Shown here: one piece after another, positions 7,151 through 14,780 of the stretch | How positions within the stretch are numbered: the first letter of the stretch is position 1 | How the letters are laid out: every line of letters begins with the position of its first letter | Program-made: the position numbers and the translations under genes | Notes under the pieces: generated by a model | Database searches by the model: none | What the model was told of the DNA's origin: nothing | The model's input: only the letters and a program-made list of their open reading frames with translations | Virus record (IMG/VR): IMGVR_UViG_3300021474_000004 | Coordinates: 1 to 64,000 of that record | Direction: 5' to 3' (one strand) | DNA length: 64,000 nt | Origin: a virus

Positions 7151-7342
7151 TTATGATTTTTGGTTTGTTATGCCAGTTATATACATCGTTGGCTTTAGCT
7201 TCTTAAACATATCCTCGGCTATCTTAGCCTCTGCTGCCCTTATCTCTATATACTGGCTCTTGGAGTCGTCGTTGAACAGGGAAAAATAAATCCTGTACTT
7301 CTTTAAAGGTAGCGCTGTTTCTTTTCTAAAATTCTGGTTCAT
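7151..7342 (-). CDS. Hypothetical protein, 63 residues
   Basis: A short protein with alternating beta-helix-beta character (KKYRIYFSLF, then IEIRAAEAKIAEDMFKKL), possibly a small ferredoxin-like fold. It overlaps the upstream membrane gene by ATGA at 7339-7342. Function unknown. Confidence 0.65.
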   Translation of the reverse strand: MNQNFRKETALPLKKYRIYFSLFNDDSKSQYIEIRAAEAKIAEDMFKKLKPTMYITGITNQKS

Positions 7343-7653
7343 AAATCTTTGATTGTTTCTGTTTCTAAAACTTGTTCCTGTAATAACTGCTTATTAGTTT
7401 CATTGATAAGACCTATATTCATTTGTATCATCCAGTAATCTATACTACGTTTGTGATACATCATATACCCGGTATCTATTACAAAAAAGTAATAGCCATT
7501 TGTTCCGTCGGTTGAATATACTTTACTGTGCGGAAAGTGTCCCTTTATTTCAAACAGGCACTCCTGTCTTGTTTTAGGAAATAAGTTCCACCTTAGCAGG
7601 TCAATTGTAAGAAAGGTCATAGCCATTATAAACCATAGCATAAATGTTTTCAT
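7339..7653 (-). CDS. Small protein with N-terminal membrane segment
   Basis: The 104-residue protein begins MKTFMLWFIMAMTFLTIDLL, a single hydrophobic segment that may be a membrane anchor or uncleaved signal. The rest is soluble with many aromatic residues (YYFFVIDTGYMMYH). Overlaps its neighbour by ATGA. No family recognised. Confidence 0.7.
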   Translation of the reverse strand: MKTFMLWFIMAMTFLTIDLLRWNLFPKTRQECLFEIKGHFPHSKVYSTDGTNGYYFFVIDTGYMMYHKRSIDYWMIQMNIGLINETNKQLLQEQVLETETIKDL

Positions 7654-7654
7654 A

Positions 7655-8005
7655 TTAGTTCTTTATTTTTTCAAAGCTGAATTTAACCTTTATCATCTTC
7701 ACCGGCTTGAGACCCGTAGGCCATCGCAGGCACTTAATCACTTCGCTTGTGACCTGGTACTGTGTCCTGTCAGCGAGTTCAATCTCATCCATCTTGGCAA
7801 ACCATGCAGCAAATATATTCTCTGCCTGCTCCACTATCTTCTTACGTGGTGCCTTGCCGGATATTTGTTCCAGCTCCATTCCGGGCAGCAACCTGCTCAC
7901 TTCAAACTTCATAGTAGGTTCAAACCCGGCAAATTCAAGGTCTCCCATTTTGTCATACCGCAGGGTTGCTATCCCTATCTCTAATCCTTTCACATTGTCA
8001 TTCAT
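7655..8005 (-). CDS. Hypothetical protein, 116 residues
   Basis: A soluble protein with a Trp-containing helix (AENIFAAWFAKMDEIELA) and a basic C-terminus. It lies directly downstream of the isocyanide synthase homologue, 12 bases after it, and would be on the same transcript, but nothing in it suggests a role in that chemistry. Confidence 0.7.
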   Translation of the reverse strand: MNDNVKGLEIGIATLRYDKMGDLEFAGFEPTMKFEVSRLLPGMELEQISGKAPRKKIVEQAENIFAAWFAKMDEIELADRTQYQVTSEVIKCLRWPTGLKPVKMIKVKFSFEKIKN

Positions 8006-8017
8006 AGTAGTTCATTT

Positions 8018-8920
8018 TTAAGATTCAAAATTATAAGGTTGTCCATCTTTGTAAACCAGGTGGTACCCGGCAGCCACGGCGTCCTTACGATGCAGTGTTT
8101 CATAAACCCCGTCAGGGTTCACATACACTACACTGTGCCACGGGCTGCGTGTGGCCTTTGGACTACGTATCAATTGGAAGGAATATTTTTTCCCGTTATT
8201 AATACTGTTGTGCATAGATAGCCTTACGCTATCCTTAAACTCATGGGCTATAAGGGCAGAGTATGCTTCATTGCGTAACATCATTTCACGGGTCAGCAAC
8301 TTTGCCGCCTTGTGTAATTGGTTACGGGATGGAAATTCTTTGACCGCCAGCTCTTCTTCCATGAATATAGACATTCCCCTGTACAGGTAATTAACGTCCG
8401 GCTCCATCAGGATGCGGCGCTCTAACTCTACAGGTGTGATGCCGAATTGCTCCACTACCTTAGCCCTCATGTTGGCAAGGTGTCCTTGTCCTCCGTAGAA
8501 GTCTCTAAGGTCATACCAGCGAATAGGGGCTACTTTGGCAAGGTCTATTGACCTCTGCTCATAGTCTTCTACTGTGGTGTCTGATATGCCCAGCAGGTCT
8601 GAGAATATAAAGCCATCACTTACGATGGAGATATTCACGCCCGGAGGGTATATCTTTTTGATTGCATCGTTGAACTGCCCGAAGTTTTTCAGTGACAGCT
8701 CTTCGCCCAGGTCAGGCAGTGTTCCTATTACCTTGTTCCTGGTATTAGCCGATTTCATCGGGTATCCCAGCATGACAAACGGAATAGGTTCCCCTGTTGT
8801 GACCTTTGAGTTTATCTTGTCGGCAAGTACCTGCTTGCCTACGGTCTCAAATTGGTCAATGGGCGTGGGTGGCATCCTAAAGTCCCGGAACGCCTCCACA
8901 ATTGATTCTGTTGTGTTCAT
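8018..8920 (-). CDS. Isocyanide synthase homologue (PvcA/IsnA/DIT1 family)
   Basis: This 300-residue, full-length protein carries the family signature in order: IPFVMLGYPMKSANTRNK (46-63), GTLPDLGEE (66-74), IYPPGVNISIVSDG (90-103), FSDLLGISD (106-114), and near the C-terminus RNEAYSALI, RLSMHNSINNGKKYSF, SPWHSVVYV and AAGYHLVYKDGQPYNF. Known members convert the amine of tyrosine, tryptophan or another amino acid to an isonitrile, taking the carbon from ribulose 5-phosphate; DIT1 in yeast belongs to the same family. I know of no such gene in a phage. It lies 28 bases after a cupin gene, as a two-gene unit inside an early phage operon with the same spacing and codon style as its neighbours. 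Substrate cannot be read from sequence. Confidence 0.85.
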   Translation of the reverse strand: MNTTESIVEAFRDFRMPPTPIDQFETVGKQVLADKINSKVTTGEPIPFVMLGYPMKSANTRNKVIGTLPDLGEELSLKNFGQFNDAIKKIYPPGVNISIVSDGFIFSDLLGISDTTVEDYEQRSIDLAKVAPIRWYDLRDFYGGQGHLANMRAKVVEQFGITPVELERRILMEPDVNYLYRGMSIFMEEELAVKEFPSRNQLHKAAKLLTREMMLRNEAYSALIAHEFKDSVRLSMHNSINNGKKYSFQLIRSPKATRSPWHSVVYVNPDGVYETLHRKDAVAAGYHLVYKDGQPYNFES

Positions 8921-8948
8921 TTAGTATTACAGTTTAGTTAGTAGTTTT

Positions 8949-9896
8949 TTATTCAGGTAAAATTATCCTGTCCACCTTACGTTCTATGTTATGGAACTTA
9001 AGGAACGTGCGGGCAGCAGGCTCATTGAGTTTAAGCAGAACCAAAGGGTCTTTGCGGTACTCCGGGTCAAGCAGTAGCTGGTTGGTTCCGGCAGGGATTG
9101 TTATGGTCTGAGGGCGCAATCCGTGTGGCTTGGTGACAGGTTCCCCTTCAATGATAATGTAGTGCATGCCCAGTTCGGGTACGTTATTGCTTTTAACCAG
9201 AACCACATCTCCTATCTGCAACCGCGCGGCATGTTCTTCACTGATTCGCACCACATCTTTTTTAGTCAATCGCACCTTGTCATCAAACAATTCAAGATTA
9301 AAAGGAGAGCTCATTAGCTTTGCCGTATCCACATCAGATACAAAGTGCAGTGTGGTACTTGGCAGCAGCGTGACAGCAGAATGTATTAACATCTTGCCGT
9401 CTGCGGGAGTGTGATAAAAGTTAGTATAGACTCCTTCTGTGACAATATCCGTCCTTACATACCTTACGGTATTTTTGAAAGGGTCAGTGCGGTGAAATAC
9501 GCTGGAAAGAATCTTTCCTGAAATGAGCGCTTCCAACTGATAGGCTTCATCATGGGCATGTATCTGTGATACCAGTCCAGATTTCCACCGTACCATTGTG
9601 TAACGGGCACTCGTCATGTCATCAATGGCCAGCGTGGTACGGTCTAAATTGAACTTCATGTCATCAGACGCCTTCGCCCAATTTTGTTTCTTTAAGGTCT
9701 GCGCCAGTTCGCTGAACATATCAAGGGTTACCGCTCTTTTTCGTTGGGCGTCCTGTCCATCTATTACAGGGGTTTCATTCAGGTAATGTTCATATCCTGG
9801 TCTGTACAGTTTTAGCTGTGCCTCATTGCCCGGAACGCCAGCCGCTATTGTGAGGAGCGGGTTAGTGCTGGCGTGATAATATTTTGTTTCATCCAT
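8949..9896 (-). CDS. Cupin-domain protein paired with the isocyanide synthase
   Basis: The 315-residue protein has a cupin-like core: RWKSGLVSQIHAHDEAYQ (residues 103-120) with His113 and His115 as metal-ligand candidates, ALISGKILSSVFH next, and a later TTLHFVSDVD with His184. This recalls cysteine dioxygenase-type cupins (non-heme iron), though the spacing is longer. A C-terminal half (about 200-315) is a different, beta-rich domain with GDVVLVKSNNVPELGMHYI. In bacterial isonitrile clusters the synthase is paired with an Fe(II)/2-oxoglutarate oxygenase (PvcB); a cupin would be a different but also iron-type partner. The pairing with the synthase is seen, the joint function is inference. Confidence 0.6.
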   Translation of the reverse strand: MDETKYYHASTNPLLTIAAGVPGNEAQLKLYRPGYEHYLNETPVIDGQDAQRKRAVTLDMFSELAQTLKKQNWAKASDDMKFNLDRTTLAIDDMTSARYTMVRWKSGLVSQIHAHDEAYQLEALISGKILSSVFHRTDPFKNTVRYVRTDIVTEGVYTNFYHTPADGKMLIHSAVTLLPSTTLHFVSDVDTAKLMSSPFNLELFDDKVRLTKKDVVRISEEHAARLQIGDVVLVKSNNVPELGMHYIIIEGEPVTKPHGLRPQTITIPAGTNQLLLDPEYRKDPLVLLKLNEPAARTFLKFHNIERKVDRIILPE

Positions 9897-9901
9897 AGTA
9901 G

Positions 9902-10012
9902 TTATTTATGTTTTGTCTTGCGTTTGAGTTCCCTTTTGTTTTTCACCATGCCTACAAATACCAAGATTACCAGTGAAACCGGTGTGGCAAGGGCAACAAA
10001 AATGTTCTCCAT
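9902..10012 (-). CDS. 36-residue single-span membrane protein
   Basis: ATG at 10012 to TAA at 9902. The peptide MENIFVALATPVSLVILVFVG continues into a Lys/Arg-rich tail (KNKRELKRKTKHK). This is a typical small phage membrane protein with positive-inside orientation. It lies between the cupin gene and the next upstream gene. Confidence 0.55.
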   Translation of the reverse strand: MENIFVALATPVSLVILVFVGMVKNKRELKRKTKHK

Positions 10013-10019
10013 AATTATT

Positions 10020-10301
10020 TTATTTTAATTGGTCTTCCAAATCAGCCCGTACATCATATACCAGCACATTCAGCTTGCGCTGAAATTCATGCGTGGTCTT
10101 AGATACGGGTTTGTCGTACATCAGTTCATAAATGAACTTGCCAGCTACAAAAGAGGCGTGCAGGGTGCCTATATGTTTTTGGTGGGCATCCGATACAGAG
10201 TAAACACCCTCTTTAGTAGAGAGGTTAATAGTCAGGTTCTCAAAGTGGAACCCGTCAGTAGTTGTTCCCAGAACGGGAACCTTGTCGGTCAGTAATTCCA
10301 T
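10020..10301 (-). CDS. Hypothetical protein, 93 residues
   Basis: A beta-rich soluble protein (FHFENLTINLSTKEGVYSV) with a charged C-terminal helix. No motif recognised. It starts at ATG 10301 with the leader AACTACT found before several genes of this strand. Confidence 0.7.
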   Translation of the reverse strand: MELLTDKVPVLGTTTDGFHFENLTINLSTKEGVYSVSDAHQKHIGTLHASFVAGKFIYELMYDKPVSKTTHEFQRKLNVLVYDVRADLEDQLK

Positions 10302-10329
10302 AGTAGTTTGTGTTTTAAATTGTTAGTGA

Positions 10330-10698
10330 TTAGTTGTCTCTTTCAGGATTGCTGCTATTAAGCAGGTTTATCAGAATTTCAAACGGGTCTGTGTGTTTGG
10401 CTGCAATGTTGTGATTGGTTCTTGTTAATACCTGCTCCACTACCCATCCTGCATAAAATGCCTGTTGCGGAGTCATTTTATCAAGCCTTTTAACGGCTCT
10501 GGTGTAAACTTCTTTACGGTTCCCAACTACACCGTCCTTGTACACCGTAGCCGTATCCTCGGAGTCGTCCTCTATGGCTTTTGTTATTTTGTTAGCCTGC
10601 TTCTCGGTGATGCCGATAATAGGAATCACGCTGACTTTGGCTTCCCTGTCCTGCTTGGTAAAATCCTCGCTGGAGTGCTTGTCTTTTTTGTTTGTCAT
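10330..10698 (-). CDS. Hypothetical protein, paralogue of the gene at 5272-5607
   Basis: 122 residues with a charged N-terminus, then a helix GITEKQANKITKAI and the block MTPQQAFYAGWVVEQVL, which aligns with MPYNEALFVGLFIEQTM of the 5272-5607 protein. The duplicated block is probably a helical hairpin. Function unknown. Confidence 0.7.
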   Translation of the reverse strand: MTNKKDKHSSEDFTKQDREAKVSVIPIIGITEKQANKITKAIEDDSEDTATVYKDGVVGNRKEVYTRAVKRLDKMTPQQAFYAGWVVEQVLTRTNHNIAAKHTDPFEILINLLNSSNPERDN

Positions 10699-10733
10699 TT
10701 GAATTTATGTTTAGTTAAATTAAATACCTACGA

Positions 10734-11000
10734 TTAAATGCCTGCTATGTAAACATCCCCGTCCCATGAAATATTCCATCCTTTGTTCCACCACCATTTC
10801 GTTATGACATAACTACCATTATAAATAAACCAGAGCCTTGTCTCTTCGTGCATTCGGACGCCCTTGATATGGGTCTTATTTTGTTTGATTGCATCAAGTA
10901 TAAGCGCCTCAACTCTTGCTATCTCATCTGGATAAGAATTAATGACGGCCTTCTTTACAACTTTAGCAGCCTCGTCTGCGGTTATGAATTTTTCTTTCAT
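10734..11000 (-). CDS. Hypothetical protein, 88 residues
   Basis: N-terminal helix (ADEAAKVVKKAVINSYPDEI), then a Trp-rich beta region (ITKWWWNKGWNISWDGDVY). The five tryptophans in 20 residues are unusual for this operon. No known family. Confidence 0.65.
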   Translation of the reverse strand: MKEKFITADEAAKVVKKAVINSYPDEIARVEALILDAIKQNKTHIKGVRMHEETRLWFIYNGSYVITKWWWNKGWNISWDGDVYIAGI

Positions 11001-11013
11001 GGCATTGTATGTT

Positions 11014-11379
11014 TTATCTTACTTCAATTATTACCTTCTTTGGCATCACATAAAAGTTCTGGTAGTCCTTTTTGTATTCCTCTTCCTGGTCGGCAAGGAA
11101 GACCTGTAGTGCATCATAGATGCGGTCAGATGTGGTATAATCATCCTTCCATACATGGGTGATTTCAAACTTATCGGTAAGGAACTCTGCAAGCCGGTAA
11201 AGGGCTACAGTGCCACCCTCTTCATATTCAGTGTACCCCATGTGGCTACCTGTGATAGCGCCACCCATAAGGTACAGGGTAACTTCATAGTGTACCTCCT
11301 GCCAGCTTGTGAACCCGTTAGGGAAGAATTTGCGGTCAGCCTTAGCTACGCTCTTGATGTAATGTCTGCGGGTGTCCAT
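11014..11379 (-). CDS. Hypothetical protein, 121 residues
   Basis: An acidic soluble protein with the segment EVTLYLMGGAITGSHMGYTEYEEGG and helical C-terminal part rich in Glu, Tyr and Lys. No motif recognised. Spacing to neighbours is short on both sides. Confidence 0.7.
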   Translation of the reverse strand: MDTRRHYIKSVAKADRKFFPNGFTSWQEVHYEVTLYLMGGAITGSHMGYTEYEEGGTVALYRLAEFLTDKFEITHVWKDDYTTSDRIYDALQVFLADQEEEYKKDYQNFYVMPKKVIIEVR

Positions 11380-11383
11380 AGGT

Positions 11384-11689
11384 TTATTTTCTTTTAAAGA
11401 ACATTCCTGTAGTTTGAAGTATATTTCTTAATGTCTCGGCAGTATTTTTATTATTGCAGTCTGCAATACATACAAGCCCTTGTCCGGGAATATGGGCAAA
11501 TACACTATAAAAAGTAGCCTGCTTTTCTTCTACCTGTTCCTCCCATCTCATAACACCTCCATTTTTACCTTTTATACTTACAGGCTTTCTTAAAACGTCC
11601 ATAGGGAAAACTATAAAATCTTCCAGCTTAACACCATGCGGAATCTCTTCGGGATGGAATGTTATCTTGGAATCAAATTTCTTTTTCAT
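11384..11689 (-). CDS. Hypothetical protein, 101 residues
   Basis: The central part GQGLVCIADCNNKNTAETLR looks like a small mixed alpha-beta domain of the kind that begins with a short strand and DCNN loop; it occurs in phage proteins of unknown role. It lies 13 bases after its upstream neighbour. Confidence 0.65.
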   Translation of the reverse strand: MKKKFDSKITFHPEEIPHGVKLEDFIVFPMDVLRKPVSIKGKNGGVMRWEEQVEEKQATFYSVFAHIPGQGLVCIADCNNKNTAETLRNILQTTGMFFKRK

Positions 11690-11702
11690 ATTTAAAATGG
11701 TT

Positions 11703-11912
11703 TTATGAATTTATAGGCGAAACTGTTACCCTTACAAAAACCTCATAGGATATATTTTGCTCCCCCTCAGTAATTATACTTTTATCTAATCCTATTCCAA
11801 TAAGGTCATTGGTTAGTTGTTCTTTTGACGCCTTGCCAATTAGTTCTTTTTGATAAGGGGACAGTTCATAAAAAATGTCACTGCCGTCTAATTTATATTC
11901 AAGTGTGAACAT
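11703..11912 (-). CDS. Hypothetical protein, 69 residues
   Basis: A short soluble protein, MFTLEYKLDGSDIFYELSP at the start, ending in a beta strand (SYEVFVRVTVSPINS). Not recognised. Confidence 0.65.
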   Translation of the reverse strand: MFTLEYKLDGSDIFYELSPYQKELIGKASKEQLTNDLIGIGLDKSIITEGEQNISYEVFVRVTVSPINS

Positions 11913-11925
11913 GGTATTATATTAT

Positions 11926-12105
11926 TTAAAGTAAATCATAAATGTCGCTGGGAGGTACAGAGAGCAGGTCTCCTATACGCTCTGCGGCAGCTCCCGGCTC
12001 TACCTCATGGTAGTCCAGCAGTTGATAGATGGTCTCCCGGTCTTGGGGTGACAGTGGGGCTATAGTTTCTGCTATAGCCTTTACTATCTGGTCGTTTGGT
12101 TTCAT
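11926..12105 (-). CDS. Acidic helical protein, 59 residues
   Basis: ATG at 12105 to TAA at 11926 gives a helical protein with two similar-looking helices (LSPQDRETIYQLLDYHE, then AAAERIGDLLSVPPSDIY), suggestive of a compact helix-turn-helix, though not clear enough to call one. It overlaps the next gene upstream by ATGA (12102-12105), which supports both. Confidence 0.55.
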   Translation of the reverse strand: MKPNDQIVKAIAETIAPLSPQDRETIYQLLDYHEVEPGAAAERIGDLLSVPPSDIYDLL

Positions 12106-12176
12106 CTCTTTGGTCTTTTGCGTCTTAGTAACCGTAGTATAAATATTACCACGGCGACAATCAGTATTATAGGCAT
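12102..12176 (-). CDS. 24-residue membrane peptide
   Basis: ATG at 12176 to TGA at 12102. MPIILIVAVVIFILRLL is followed by a basic tail RRKRPKR. It is coupled on both sides, by TAATG to the upstream gene (stop at 12176-12178) and by ATGA to the downstream gene. Such double coupling makes a chance frame unlikely. Confidence 0.5.
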   Translation of the reverse strand: MPIILIVAVVIFILRLLRRKRPKR

Positions 12177-12457
12177 TATTCTTCTTCCAAAAATCGTATC
12201 AGGTCTCTCTTGGTTTTAAACAGGTCGGTAACACTACCTATTTCATAGGTCACAGGGTCAATTGGATTAGCTGCCCATTGCAGCACTTTGGGTCTGTCAA
12301 ACATATCAGAGAACCCGTAAGTGGAACGGATGAGGTAAGGCTTGCCTTTGATGTCCTGCACCTCATAGCTTTCGTCCTGAGAGAATATTTGGTTGCCCAC
12401 AGAGAACCATTTTTTATTATTGGACTTGACTTCGGACAGTGTGAGTAGTGTTATCAT
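12176..12457 (-). CDS. Hypothetical protein, 93 residues
   Basis: A beta-rich protein with the run KKWFSVGNQIFSQDESYEV and a C-terminal helix TKRDLIRFLEEE. It overlaps the paralogous gene upstream by ATGA at 12454-12457. Not recognised. Confidence 0.7.
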   Translation of the reverse strand: MITLLTLSEVKSNNKKWFSVGNQIFSQDESYEVQDIKGKPYLIRSTYGFSDMFDRPKVLQWAANPIDPVTYEIGSVTDLFKTKRDLIRFLEEE

Positions 12458-12774
12458 ATCTTATGTTTAAGTTTTATGACACGGATGATAGTATCGTCGT
12501 AGTTGTGCCTTCTGGCTATAATCTTATCTTTATCAAAGTGAATTAGAGTATATCCTTTGTGACGGTATATACCACCGTCCATTTCAATTAAATCTACTCT
12601 TTCAGAAACGTTAGTAAGGTCAAATTCCTCCTTTGCAGCTCTGGCTAATGGACAATCTTTCCAATCTCCGAAATCGGCATCCTTAAAATGCTTCGCCCTT
12701 ACAATGAGAGGCAACGCCCCGATGCTCCATGCCTGCATCCATGTGATGCGCAGGAGCCATAAAAAGTTTCTCAT
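12454..12774 (-). CDS. AKHF-family protein, copy 2 of 3
   Basis: 106 residues. It shares with the proteins at 12771-13106 and 17121-17375 an opening IVRAKHFKDADFGDW, then DCPLARAAKEEF and a C-terminal TIIRVIKLK. The three are clear paralogues, two of them in tandem with ATGA coupling. The shared core of about 75 residues has Cys and Asp in a C-[PA]-[LI]-x-[RK]-A block. No function is known to me. This copy has an N-terminal hydrophobic extension with two Trp. Confidence 0.75.
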   Translation of the reverse strand: MRNFLWLLRITWMQAWSIGALPLIVRAKHFKDADFGDWKDCPLARAAKEEFDLTNVSERVDLIEMDGGIYRHKGYTLIHFDKDKIIARRHNYDDTIIRVIKLKHKI

Positions 12775-13106
12775 ACCTTAGTTAATTTAATGGTTCGTAT
12801 AATATTATCTCCGTAACTAAGCTCGTCTGCGGTAACAGAATCCATTTTAAACAAATGGCTACTATAGTCAGGATGTTTATATGTTACATATAGTCCTTTG
12901 TGATAATCTACCACCATTTCTGTGGTGCTCTCATATACAAGAGTGCCAAAAAATTCTCTTCCTGCTCTTGCTAACGGGCAGTCCGTTGTAGAGCTAAATC
13001 TTGCCTCCTGAAAATGCCTTGCCCTCACAATAAGGGTAACTTCCGGTAAGGTACGTTTGCCGGTTCCGTTGAACCAGTTCCGTATGGAATCAAATAATTT
13101 ATTCAT
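12771..13106 (-). CDS. AKHF-family protein, copy 1 of 3
   Basis: 111 residues with the family blocks IVRARHFQEARF, DCPLARAGREFFG and NIIRTIKLT. The N-terminal extension (MNKLFDSIRNWFNGTG) differs from copies 2 and 3. Overlaps copy 2 by ATGA. The conserved core spans about residues 25-111. Confidence 0.75.
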   Translation of the reverse strand: MNKLFDSIRNWFNGTGKRTLPEVTLIVRARHFQEARFSSTTDCPLARAGREFFGTLVYESTTEMVVDYHKGLYVTYKHPDYSSHLFKMDSVTADELSYGDNIIRTIKLTKV

Positions 13107-13134
13107 AGTTATTAATTTGGTTTTATGCTGTAGT

Positions 13135-13470
13135 TTATGCCGTCAGCAACATAGGGAACAGGCTGGCGGCTATGATGTCGCTTTCTTTATCCACCGCTTC
13201 CTTAAGGGCTTCTATTGACCTTATTTCAAACAGGCGTTTGAGCAATTCTACACCCCTTTCATCCTCCTGCATATATTTTATATACGCTGCGGTGGCCTTG
13301 TCTTCGTCAAGGCTCTCTCTATCCAGCCCCATATCATTCCATTTGTCTGAGACCTTAGCGGATACCTCTGCATTAATGAGGTCTGCGAGTAGTATTACAG
13401 CAGGAGGTAATCCAGAAAGTTTCTGCATTCTTATAGCGTCTCTGCGCTGTCTTTCCAAATCGTCTTTCAT
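13135..13470 (-). CDS. Hypothetical helical protein, paralogue of the gene at 13558-13890
   Basis: 111 residues, all helical and charged. Residues about 60-90 (YMQEDERGVELLKRLFE) match YMVDGDRGIKMLHEIID in the next gene upstream, so the two are diverged tandem duplicates separated by leader RNA copy A. Function unknown. The structured RNA at 13471-13558 ends right at its ATG, so its translation is probably regulated. Confidence 0.75.
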   Translation of the reverse strand: MKDDLERQRRDAIRMQKLSGLPPAVILLADLINAEVSAKVSDKWNDMGLDRESLDEDKATAAYIKYMQEDERGVELLKRLFEIRSIEALKEAVDKESDIIAASLFPMLLTA

Positions 13471-13558
13471 AACTGTTTAGTTAGTTTACACGCCCCGTGT
13501 ATCCATTCGGCAGCGTGTGCTCACTATCTTGTTCCGGCTTGCAACGGAGTAAACAGTT
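13471..13558 (-). ncRNA. Structured leader RNA, copy A
   Basis: An outer stem AACTGTTTA/TAAACAGTT of 9 perfect pairs (13550-13558 with 13471-13479) encloses a hairpin TCCG-TTGCAAGC-CGGA (13548-13533), the linker AAGATAGTGAGCACA, and a hairpin with stem ACACGC/GCGTGT (13518-13488). Copies B and C keep the plan while the stems change sequence on both sides. The element fills the whole gap between the genes at 13558 and 13470. Confidence 0.7.
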
Positions 13559-13890
13559 TAGGCAGCTACTTTAGCAACCATGTAGTCCACAATGGTTTTC
13601 ACTTCCTTGTCCAATACAACCTGGTGGTCTTGTGCGTCAATGATTTCATGAAGCATCTTGATGCCACGGTCTCCGTCAACCATGTAGTCATGGAAAGCGG
13701 TGTTCACTTTGTCGGCAACTTCATCATCATCGGTGTTAACCCCTTTGGCCTTTAAGGCAGAAGTAACAGCAGGTGCGGCAGATGCCATAAGTACCTGTTG
13801 TGTCATACCCATCATTACGTCAGTAAGTGGATTGCTCTGGTTGTCGCCAGTGGTAGTATCAGTACCAGTGGTGTTCTTTTTTGTTCTCAT
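13558..13890 (-). CDS. Hypothetical helical protein, 110 residues
   Basis: N-terminal 25 residues are Thr/Asn rich and probably disordered (TTGTDTTTGDNQSNPL). The rest is helical and carries YMVDGDRGIKMLHEIID, the block shared with the 13135-13470 protein. Its stop overlaps the outer stem of leader RNA copy A. Not recognised. Confidence 0.7.
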   Translation of the reverse strand: MRTKKNTTGTDTTTGDNQSNPLTDVMMGMTQQVLMASAAPAVTSALKAKGVNTDDDEVADKVNTAFHDYMVDGDRGIKMLHEIIDAQDHQVVLDKEVKTIVDYMVAKVAA

Positions 13891-14000
13891 TTTTGTAAAA
13901 TTTAATTAGTGATAAAAAAATATGGTTCGTGTTCCTCCTGTTTTGACACGCGGCACCATAAGCACACAGGCAATCTGCGTCCTTTAAAACAACAATATCA
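13891..14000 (-). terminator. Terminator-like hairpin in a 110-base gap
   Basis: On the minus strand TATGGT, about 25 bases containing CGTGT/ACACG, then ACCATA and a run of seven T form a hairpin with U-tract (around 13955-13918). It could end the transcript of the genes upstream or act as an attenuator before the 13558-13890 gene. No coding frame fits the gap. Confidence 0.45.
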
Positions 14001-14252
14001 TTAGACGTCGTACCTGAACAAATCGCCTATCGTCCGTATAAATGGAGCCACACCAAAGGCGTGTAAGGTATTGGATGCAATATGAGCGCCGGGGGTGTTC
14101 CAGTAGAACTCCACCGCCATCCCTGCTGCAATAAATATCATCCCTATAGACAGATGTCTCATGCGACAATGTATCTGTCGTACTTTGTCTTTAGGCTGCC
14201 CTCTTACGTCAGCCCTGTGCCTGTTTGGCGGTTTGCTCTTGCGTCTCATCAT
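14001..14252 (-). CDS. Small membrane protein, 83 residues
   Basis: A basic N-terminus (MMRRKSKPPNRHRADVRG) precedes one hydrophobic segment (LSIGMIFIAAGMAVEFYW) and an amphipathic tail (HAFGVAPFIRTIGDLF). It may span the membrane once or sit on it. Function unknown. Confidence 0.65.
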   Translation of the reverse strand: MMRRKSKPPNRHRADVRGQPKDKVRQIHCRMRHLSIGMIFIAAGMAVEFYWNTPGAHIASNTLHAFGVAPFIRTIGDLFRYDV

Positions 14253-14278
14253 TTTAGATTTAGTTAGTGTATCACCAT

Positions 14279-14449
14279 TTATTTAAGGTGTTTCTTTATA
14301 GTTGCTTCAATGCGTTTGGCGGCAAGGAACTTTGCCTGCTTGTCCAGTTTGCCAATGCTGGAAAGGGTTAGTTCCATTGACGTCAGCGTCCATTTAAGCT
14401 GCGCGTTAAGGTCAGAGACTTTAAGGGAATTGATTAAATCGGTGTGCAT
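14279..14449 (-). CDS. Hypothetical helical protein, 56 residues
   Basis: ATG at 14449 to TAA at 14279. Two helices, DLINSLKVSDLNAQLKW and a Lys-rich C-terminal helix AKRIEATIKKHLK. It fills most of the gap between two longer genes, in the same strand and frame density as its neighbours. Confidence 0.55.
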   Translation of the reverse strand: MHTDLINSLKVSDLNAQLKWTLTSMELTLSSIGKLDKQAKFLAAKRIEATIKKHLK

Positions 14450-14455
14450 GGTATA

Positions 14456-14665
14456 TTAAATATTAGTTTGCTCGTCTAAATATTCCCCATATTCAATAGG
14501 GAAATAAATCTGAATATCCTTCAATATTAAAGCATCATTGGATTGTGGCAGAATAATAGTATGTCTCAGCCACACTTTAATCTCAGCACTTTCCTGCTCG
14601 GTGCAATCTATGTCTCTTTTCTTTCGTTCTATTATTGCAATAAGCTCTTCGTCGTTAGATTCCAT
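14456..14665 (-). CDS. Hypothetical acidic protein, 69 residues
   Basis: Starts at ATG 14665 (MESNDEELIAIIERKKRD). A further upstream in-frame start at 14713 would overlap the next small gene fully and is less likely. Helical N-terminus, beta-rich C-terminus ending IEYGEYLDEQTNI. Unknown function. Confidence 0.6.
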   Translation of the reverse strand: MESNDEELIAIIERKKRDIDCTEQESAEIKVWLRHTIILPQSNDALILKDIQIYFPIEYGEYLDEQTNI

Positions 14666-14675
14666 ATAATTTAGT

Positions 14676-14777
14676 TTAGTAGTACCACCAGTAAGGGAAT
14701 TGTTTGATGTCATCCCACAACCACATCCATGTCAGTACGGAAAGGGTTATCAGGATGACGATTGCGAGGGTGAACAT
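14676..14777 (-). CDS. 33-residue membrane protein
   Basis: ATG at 14777 to TAA at 14676: MFTLAIVILITLSVLTWMW, then a Trp/Tyr-rich end (WDDIKQFPYWWYY). One membrane span with an aromatic belt. Likely real because it fills the gap exactly. Confidence 0.5.
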   Translation of the reverse strand: MFTLAIVILITLSVLTWMWLWDDIKQFPYWWYY

Positions 14778-14780
14778 AAT

